Shown here one piece after another: positions 57,278-64,000 of a stretch of 64,000 nucleotides of DNA. Positions within the stretch are counted from its first letter, which is position 1. Every line of letters begins with the position of its first letter. Origin of the DNA: Fistulifera solaris (Eukaryota; Bacillariophyta; Bacillariophyceae; Naviculales; Stauroneidaceae); the NCBI GenBank assembly GCA_030295235.1, contig AP026172.1, positions 620,001 to 684,000 of the forward strand. The letters run 5' to 3'. Below the pieces are notes generated by a model. The model worked only from the letters and a program-made list of their open reading frames with translations, searched no databases and had not been told where the DNA came from. A program made the translations under genes and the position numbers.

Positions 57278-58905
57278 ATGCGTCTACCGGTCTTTGCTTT
57301 TGTGGCCTGCTGTCTTTTGATGATGGTAGACTGTTGTGTAGAAGCTTTATCACTTTTGCCTTCCCAAGTGATCGGCAAGCACATTTCAAGCTCACGAGAG
57401 CGAGAATACTCGACAAACCAGCTTTCTTTTTCTACCGATGGTCAAAGAATATCTCGTCTAATACCATCTCAAGTGATTCGCAGTTCTGCTCTTCAAATGA
57501 GCCTTGCTGCCGATGCCGAGGTAAAAGAAGCAACAAAATCACGTGCGCGTCGCACGTCTCGGAAACGACCCAAAAAGAAAGTAAAGAAAAAAGCCAGCAG
57601 AGAAAACCGTGCCATCTCGTGACCCTTTTCCATTAGAGGGAAACTATCCCGACATTCACTGGCGTTCAGTGCCTTTGGAGCATCTCCGTCTGCATCCGCG
57701 GGTGGTACCACTTCCATCGACCGTCAACAAACTGGAACACATCGAAGATGTCCGTAACTTTCGGCAAGAGTCTTGGCAATGGGATTTGTTGCACCGTGGA
57801 CGTTGTACTACTTCCCAGGCAGTTGCTGCTTTAGGGTTCCTGGAACCTTCCACGGGCGCTGCTCTGGGCGTACCGATGGCATGGCGACGTGGTGGCGGCG
57901 GAGCTTTGCACGGCTGCGAGAACCAGCACTCAGAACGCTGGATGAAATGAACGCTGTGTTGTGTGATGGCAAAGCGATGAAGGACTTTTCACATCCCAGT
58001 CCTTGGAGTGTCTCTACCAACAGTTCATTCGTCGCTGATTACAATTATCAGTATTCGGAACAAGAAAAGCAGACCAGAATAAAATTAGCTCGCAAATTAG
58101 GAAGTGACGAGACTGTTGCAAGAGGGATTCGGATGATGTGGGGCAACTCGCAGGAATCAACAGCACTTCTGACCGCGCTCAACTACTTTTCCAAGACGGA
58201 CCCAGGCTTGCAATTGAAAGAGATTGGGATGTGCGGAGCAGGTTTGGATGTGAATTTGACTTCAGCTCAGTCATCTTTATTGATCGGAGCAACCCCAGAC
58301 GGAATACTTTCTTACTCGGACGGTACAATAGAAGCACTGGAGGTCAAAAATCACTGCCCTTTCTTTTCGGTACGAATGCCGCGCAAGAAAGGTCGTAAGA
58401 TATCGAAACGATTCTTTCTCGGGGACCGTGCTTTCGATGCCTCGGGGAATTCGGATGGCGTATTCGCACACTATGTCTCGCAACTACAGTTGGAAATGTT
58501 ATGCTTGGGACCTATATGCCGGTCAGCGGTAATGGTCCGACAGACAGCGACGAAAGGTGCCCTGATACTTCGTATGAAACGCGATGACGAATGGATTGAG
58601 GAGATGCTTTACTGGCTTCATAAATTTCATTCCGAATACGTCGAGAAAGGCATTGTTCCTCCGACGAATTTTTTCTGGGAGAATAAAGACGCTGAAGAGG
58701 AGCAGACACGTTATCGGACTTTTGTGGTAAGACACGTATTGCCGGTTTATAGAGAACGCCGAATCCTGCGTCCGCTTACCCTGTTGTTTTTTTTTAGCAA
58801 AAGACACAAGAGCTCCGAGATAAGATGGTGGAAAAAGTTGCTATGGTGCCGAATGAGGAAATACAAAGAGCGGACTCATTTTCTCCGCTTTTCCTGGATG
58901 ATTGA
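57278..58905 (+). CDS. Organelle-directed YqaJ/lambda-exonuclease-type nuclease (PD-(D/E)xK)
   Basis: Seen: a secretory or plastid leader (MRLPVFAFVACCLLMMVDCC), a very basic linker (SRKRPKKKVKKKASRE), a YqaJ-like N-part (EDVRNFRQESWQWDLLHRGR), and the PD-(D/E)xK core with Glu in SQESTALLTAL, Asp in IGATPDGILSY and E-x-K in EALEVKNHCPF, then YVSQLQLEMLCLG. A 71-bp GT-AG intron (58727-58797) leads to a polar C-terminal end stopping at 58905. Two frame changes lie near 57603-57606 (AAAA) and 57905-57907 (TTT). Fixed, about 518 residues. The class resects DNA 5' ends with a single-strand-annealing partner in phages; here a role in organelle DNA repair is an inference. Confidence 0.75.
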
Positions 58906-59235
58906 GTAGCTTGTCAATCACCGCATTTTTGGGAGCTTATAGATATGTATTTGTTGCTTGTAAACTAACTTGAGTTTAGTAAGTCCCTCAAACTTGACCG
59001 TACTCTTAAATTCACGAAATACTATGACTACAAACGTTTTTACGGAATTTGGAATTCTCCGAAGACGCAGGTCGCCACTCTCCAGCAAAACGTTCATTCC
59101 CATCGATTCATTGAAAATTTCGTCCCAATCACACCATTCTCGTTCGAAGAAAATCGAACGCTGAACAGCCATCATTTCATCGATATCGGTTATATGGTTT
59201 GTAACCTCTCACCTTTGCAAGCGAAAGTCCACTGA
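58906..59235. other. Gap before RPE, no gene seen
   Basis: 330 bp with no recognised feature. Confidence 0.35.
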
Positions 59236-59999
59236 ATGTCGAAAATGAAAAAGATTCAAACTTTCATCTGCCCATCCTTGCTTTCCTGCGACCTGTCTCG
59301 AATTGCCGAAGATGCGAAACAAATGATTGATTTCGGAGCCGATTGGCTTCACATGGACATCATGGAGTGAGTAGTTCGTGATGACCTGTACTTATTTTAA
59401 GAACCATATCCATGTCTCGCTCATCTTGTGCTGTGTTTTATTTGTAGTGGTCACTTTGTGCCGAATTTGACGTTCGGTCCCCCAGTGATTGCTAGCCTTC
59501 GGAAAGCTTTGCCCAATTGTTACATTGATTGCCATCTCATGGTAACAGAACCAGCCAAGTGGATCGAACCATTAAAGAAAGCTGGAGCCACATCTTTCAC
59601 ATTTCATTTGGAGAGTGTTTTACCAGAGAACGACCCTCGTGTTATGATTCAGCGTGTCCGCGACGCCGGGATGAAGGTGGGGATTGTGATAAAACCAGGA
59701 ACTCCCGTAGAAGAGCTATTGCCCTATGGTGGAGATCTAGACATGGTGCTGATCATGACCGTGGAGCCTGGATTCAGTGGTCAGGAATTCATGCCAGACA
59801 TGATGCCGAAGATAAAAGCTCTGCGACAACAATTCCCCGATTTGACGATTCAAGTAGACGGCGGTGTTGGGCCAAAGACGATTGATGCAGCAGCTGAGGC
59901 GGGCGCGAATGCAGTCGTCGCAGCTAGCGCCATTTTGGGTCTGATGATCGAAAAGGGGTCATCGAATTGCTGAGAGCTGGAGTTGAGAAATACAATTAA
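59236..59999 (+). CDS. RPE: Ribulose-phosphate 3-epimerase (cytosolic)
   Basis: Interconverts ribulose 5-phosphate and xylulose 5-phosphate in the pentose phosphate pathway. Seen: ICPSLLSCDLSRIAEDAKQM with the active-site Ser, the [20 protein letters not shown] metal site split by an 81-bp GT-AG intron (59367-59447), DCHLMVTEPAKW, MTVEPGFSGQEFM with catalytic Glu-Pro-Gly-Phe, and IQVDGGVGPKTI. One frame change at 59934-59937 (TTTT) is cured by one added T and gives the normal end GVIELLRAGVEKYN, 227 residues, standard for the family. No leader, so cytosolic, unlike the plastid Calvin-cycle isozyme. Confidence 0.95.
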
Positions 60000-60748
60000 T
60001 GAAGCTAATATGTTACGGAAGAGTCGTACATTCTTTAGCATAGCGAACGCTCTGTTATCCCTTTTGAGCTTTAGGTGTTCCTAGTTTACAATTCTTGCTC
60101 ATAGACCACTCGCCCCTGACTTTCAATCCGTGATTTTTATAGGAAAGGGGTTTTCATGCAAGTCATGACTAAACAAGACTCACGTGTGTCTTTTGTCGTG
60201 ACGATGTTCTTCACGTCGAATAAAGCAGATCGTCAATGTCTTTTCGAAACTGGACGGCTACTCATAGAAACGTTTTACTCCAGTAAAAGTACTAAATATA
60301 TCTTGTTTTAATACTTCCCACTTCCCACTACCCACTATGAAACTTTTTAGAGCAACCGGTACCGTATTCCGACTTCTCAAAAATTTGTACATACAGTTTC
60401 CAGGACAGTATCACGAGGTACAGAACCTCTCCTTAACTCCACCAGCTCGCAGTTCGCGATTTGCATTAATTCTTCCTTCATCGCGTCGTCGCGTGTATTG
60501 TCGTCGTGAACTTGAGGGAACCCTTTTGACGTTGAGCATAACATTGATTATAACACTCAGTAGATTTAGTCGGAAGCAACAATAACTTCGTTCGGAGGGG
60601 AATCACATGAAAGCGATGAAAAAGCGTGCAATAGCAATAATTTGTTAGGAATTTTATAGAACGCACCTTTGTCGGTATCAAGGATCCAACTTCGGACGGA
60701 GAACTGGAAAGATCTTGAAAGCTGACTTTGTAACCTTTTGGAAACGGC
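60000..60748. other. Gap before acyltransferase gene
   Basis: 749 bp, no convincing gene (an 82-codon frame at 60337-60585 has no recognisable content). A TTTTACTCCAGTAAAA near-palindrome lies at 60274-60289. Confidence 0.4.
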
Positions 60749-62414
60749 ATGTTTGCAGTGATGGACGGTTCAAGTTTTAATGCAAGCAGCAGCACACTAT
60801 TTCATCGGAATGGGACGTCTGGAGAACGACATGCTCCTCCCCGAGTACGGTTCCCAGACGAAACAACGCCACAGTCATCGGGTGTAGTAGCTTTCGTTAC
60901 AAACCTGATCACATCTTTTGTGGCACTATTATGTATTTTTGGCTTAATGACGATCCTGGTAGTTCTTTTCGTTACCGTGCGGCCATTCTCACAGAATGTG
61001 TATCGGAGACTGGCAGCCCAGCTGGGAGCTGCTTCCTTTTTGGATGCAATAGCCTTATTGCTTCCCAACACAAAAATATATCTGACCGGCGATTCAGATA
61101 TTCCGAGTCCTGTCGGAACTTCCGTCATGATATCAAATCACGTTTACGAATCTGATTGGTGGTGGATGCTGATGCTGGGACGTTGTGTTGGTCTTCGGGG
61201 CTCTTTGAAAGTCTTTCTACGAAATGAGTATCTGAATCTGTCTATGAATAGCGGAGAACCACCCTCCACCGCGGTCCGACCGGCGGGTGCGTTGGTGGCA
61301 TCAAACTCATCGTCCCGCATTGTTACTTTTTCGAGGATAGAGACAAATGGCGAAACGGGGTCGCCTGGATCGAATGCAAGTGGCGCTTCGTCTCCCACAG
61401 ACGGACGAAACTTTGCGTCCTGCGACATATCGATCGCAGCAAAACTTTTACATTTGTTTCTAGAAATGCCTTTGGTGAACGAAGAAGATTATGTGTCGGA
61501 TAGAGAGCAGCTGTTTCAGCTTCTTCGTTCTTTTGCCGCGGGCGCCGGGGCGTCATCCCCGGTGCATCTTCTTTTATTTCCGGAAGGCTGGTCGTTGCAT
61601 CATGGCGCAGATCGGTTGTCGGTCCACGCAAAAAGTAACGAATTTGCAAAGCGGGAAAGACGGCCACAGCTTAAACATCTTTTGTTACCGAGAAATCGCG
61701 GCTTTAAAGCGACGCTTGAGTGTTTACGAGAATCGAGTCCAGTTGTTTATGATGTTACGATTGTAAGTTTCAATCATTTCGAGGTAAACGCTATGTCATC
61801 CGCGTCAACATTATTCGACCTCACACAATTTCCTTTGGAAGGCCTATCCGGGTTACGATGGATCATTGCCTCCGTCCCCAACGTTTTCACTGTTTTCTCT
61901 ATGGGAGGGTCTATTATGTAAGCTTCCACGAGAAGTCCATATACGGATCAAGCGTTATAGTTTAGAGGAAGTCTTACAAGACTCATCTTGGATGGACAAG
62001 AAGTGGGCAGAAAAGGACAGGCTTCTCTCTTATTTTTCGCGGCATCAGTCATTTCCCATGGATGCAAGAGGATACCGAAGACCACGGATTTTCGACACAC
62101 GACACCACTCCATAGAAAGCTCCCTTGTTTCGTTGGGTAGACTATTGCTACTCCCGTGTACCGTGCCCATTCTACTTTTGCTTTCCATACCTTTATTTTG
62201 GACGCTGCTGACAATATGGTTAATTCACAAGGGTGTCTTATGGATGTTTGGTGACGAGACTGTGGGTAGGGGAGATAGTCGCCCGGACGGTGCGTCTGAA
62301 GCAGCACAAACACCGGGCAGTGTATCGGCCGCAGGCACTCCCTACTGTCCCACCACACCGTTTGCCTCTCCCTCTGTAGCGACGTGGCGGGATATGTTGT
62401 CGGGACGTGGATAG
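60749..62414 (+). CDS. LCLAT1/AGPAT-like membrane acyltransferase
   Basis: A PlsC-type acyltransferase that moves an acyl chain from acyl-CoA to a lysophospholipid or glycerol phosphate. Seen: a first membrane span (LITSFVALLCIFGLMTILVV), the variant block I SNHVYESDWWWML (His with Asp three residues after Tyr-Glu-Ser), block III LLLFPEGWSLH, LLLPRNRGF, and a C-terminal region with EVHIRIKRYS and two hydrophobic helices (LLLLPCTVPILLLLSIPLFW). A Ser/Gly/Asn-rich insert lies between blocks I and III. One frame change near 61880-61915 joins the C-terminal third. About 554 residues. The block order recalls lysocardiolipin/LPI acyltransferases; the substrate is not known. Confidence 0.82.
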
Positions 62415-62843
62415 GGCATTGCAAGGGAAATGCTTCGTAACAGTGTGTTATCAATAAATATCTAGACACGATTATTCAGACAACGCTAGTTAGCTAGCTG
62501 TAACTACCGGGACACACATTGACACATGAGAATTGAGAAGCGTCGTCCTTTCTCCAGAGATTCCTTCTAAAGATCTTTGAGACAAAGGAGATGTCGTATG
62601 TTGGGAGATGGAAAACGTCATCCAGTTTTCGTTACTGTCACAGAAAGAGTGAGTGATGATATACATTAGGGAGTACGACGTTTTTCAATTCGTTTTTTTG
62701 CCCACCACGAAAACGCGCCCGTTTTCCCAATAACAAAAACGTTTTCCTTCCATCAACTTGAACGTCATAGAAAGCACATTGACGTAACAATATACTCCAG
62801 AGTATTTTGCAACCTGACAGATAATTGAAAAGAAGATCACAGA
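62415..62843. other. Gap, no gene seen
   Basis: 429 bp. It contains ATACTCCAGAGTAT (62792-62805), a near-palindrome of the recurrent type, 38 bp before the next ATG. Confidence 0.4.
62792..62805. promoter_or_regulatory. ATACTCC/GAGTAT near-palindrome
   Basis: A 14-bp near-palindrome close to a start codon, similar to the boxes at 2248 and 10985. Role inferred. Confidence 0.35.
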
Positions 62844-63890
62844 ATGATTTTTCGATCCGCTTTACTCTTTCACTTCATGAGCTGCGCGACTGTGGTGACA
62901 GCACTTTCCGCTGAAGTGTCAAGAGCACATTTGCAACAAGCCTTTGCGTCGCCCTCGGGTAAGTTGACCTATTCACCGGAGCTCATCATTCCGGAACCCA
63001 ATGATCCGACGGCTATTTTGTTGCTTTCGAATGCCGTACAAAATTTGCCGTCGCGCATTCGTGCCTGCAAAGCGAATGCCGCCGTCTTGCAGGGCAGTGT
63101 ATCGGCTTTGCGTACCTTTGTCAATGAGCAAGAAGTGGCGCGTGGGAATTTTCCCGGTCCTGTTCCAGTCATCTATTCCGGATCGTTGGAACGTATGGAA
63201 GAGATTGCCCAAGCGGGTGCCGGAGGTATTTTGGTGTCGATCTGTGATGGACAAGAAATTTCATCTTTGTCAGATCTTGAATCAGAAGCGAAATGGAAGG
63301 AAATATGTCAATTAGCCATTCAATGTGGCATTCAACCAGTGCCTGAGATAACAATTGGCCATGTCACAGCTTCAAAATGGACGGAAGAGACTATGGAAGC
63401 TTTTGTCGACTGTTTCGCGAAAATCATCGGTGCGGATCCGGCAGCCCTCATCGTCACAATCAACTCAGAGAGCGACGACCAGGAAAGTCCCGTGGCGATT
63501 CCTCCCGTAAACAAAGCTCTTAACAGGAGAGTGCCGATTTTGGGTTCCGTTCGTGTTACGGCGGGTGAAGGCCGTTTGAATGAGGAATCACAGCGCTTCA
63601 AGGAAGCCGGCTTCTCGGGGACGTTGCTGCGCAGTGATTGTGTGCCCGGATTTCGCATGAACCCCAACTTAGAAATCGTCGCGGGATTTTGGGCGCATTG
63701 CATTGCGGATTTGAAAAGTACCAAAAGTAAATCCTTCTCGTTCCGTGCCAAAAATAACATGGAGAAGAATGCTCTGACCAACTGGGCCAATTATCAACAG
63801 AGTGTAATTGAGTCGGGTGCCTTAGGAGACCCGAATGATTCTTACTCAATTGTAAACGAAGCCGCTGGTGAATACAAAGGATTCGCTTAA
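62844..63890 (+). CDS. Secretory/plastid protein with possible TIM-barrel fold, function unknown
   Basis: Intact, 348 residues from the ATG at 62844. A signal peptide is clear (SALLFHFMSCATVVTALSA). Strand-like and loop parts in the mature region recall TIM barrels such as indole-glycerol-phosphate synthase or related phosphate binders: AQAGAGGILVSICDG, GADPAALIVTINS, PILGSVRVTAGEG and EAGFSGTLLRSDCVPGF. The catalytic residues of no specific family are evident, so I give no function. The C-terminus (MEKNALTNWANYQQSVIESG) is a conserved-looking helix. No intron. Confidence 0.7.
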   Translation: MIFRSALLFHFMSCATVVTALSAEVSRAHLQQAFASPSGKLTYSPELIIPEPNDPTAILLLSNAVQNLPSRIRACKANAAVLQGSVSALRTFVNEQEVARGNFPGPVPVIYSGSLERMEEIAQAGAGGILVSICDGQEISSLSDLESEAKWKEICQLAIQCGIQPVPEITIGHVTASKWTEETMEAFVDCFAKIIGADPAALIVTINSESDDQESPVAIPPVNKALNRRVPILGSVRVTAGEGRLNEESQRFKEAGFSGTLLRSDCVPGFRMNPNLEIVAGFWAHCIADLKSTKSKSFSFRAKNNMEKNALTNWANYQQSVIESGALGDPNDSYSIVNEAAGEYKGFA

Positions 63891-64000
63891 ATTTTTATTA
63901 TCTTGCTATGAACCATTTAATGTTTACTCTATTCTATTAGTTCGTCGTAACACGACTCGTCCGACTGTTGTGTAAAGCAATGACTGTCCATTCTATCTTG

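Noticed and set aside
60337-60585. 82-codon ATG frame with a hydrophobic end
   Set aside because: No family features and no support beyond an open frame; likely chance.

Overview
This window looks like nuclear DNA of a photosynthetic stramenopile, most likely a pennate diatom close to Phaeodactylum tricornutum (organism inferred, no search run). The evidence is a fucoxanthin-chlorophyll protein gene, many N-termini with a signal peptide followed by the diatom plastid cleavage-site phenylalanine (SASAFAP, SHAFVP, AHAFSP, TSAFYV, ANAFVI), sparse short GT-AG introns (66-84 bp), a eukaryotic RPS23, ORC4, XPD, EED and RPA43, and tightly packed genes on both strands. I annotate 40 protein-coding genes. 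I found no rRNA, tRNA, CRISPR array or operon.

Layout. 0-5.3 kb: lysyl-tRNA synthetase, an ER-type J protein, a YbaB-like plastid protein and an Lhcf antenna gene. 5.3-7.8 kb: a gene-free, very AT-rich tract lying inside about 160-bp imperfect inverted repeats. 7.8-22.4 kb: a THI5/NMT1-like protein, a membrane glycosyltransferase-like protein, an Asp/Asn beta-hydroxylase, QTRT2, an armadillo-repeat protein, a methyltransferase, an M1 aminopeptidase with a tail anchor, the thylakoid-lumen protease CtpA and two plastid proteins. 23-36 kb: a PNUTS-like protein, a large EED, NECAP, LDAH, a LON-N domain protein, a GDSL hydrolase, a GT14-like enzyme and RPS23. 36-39.6 kb: a DUF3727-type plastid protein and a tandem pair of small basic proteins. 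39.8-49.9 kb: ORC4, nitronate monooxygenase, XPD, plastid Cpn60 and a kanadaptin-like FHA protein. 50.2-64 kb: a plastid HAD phosphatase, arogenate dehydrogenase, RPA43, a PAO-like Rieske oxygenase, a PAP2 phosphatase, a plastid YqaJ-type nuclease, ribulose-phosphate 3-epimerase, an LCLAT-like acyltransferase and an unassigned secretory-pathway protein.

Genes alternate in strand, giving many head-to-head pairs with short shared promoters and tail-to-tail pairs only 8-125 bp apart. A TACTCCGTA-like, near-palindromic motif recurs in the intergenic gaps.

About 23 of the 40 genes need one or two single-base frame changes to read through as their family. Most of these fall in short A/T runs, and most are explained by one missing base. 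The reading frames are otherwise clean and the family motifs intact, so I treat these as probable sequence or assembly errors, not pseudogenes. Where a gene spans such a point, its coordinates cover the whole gene.
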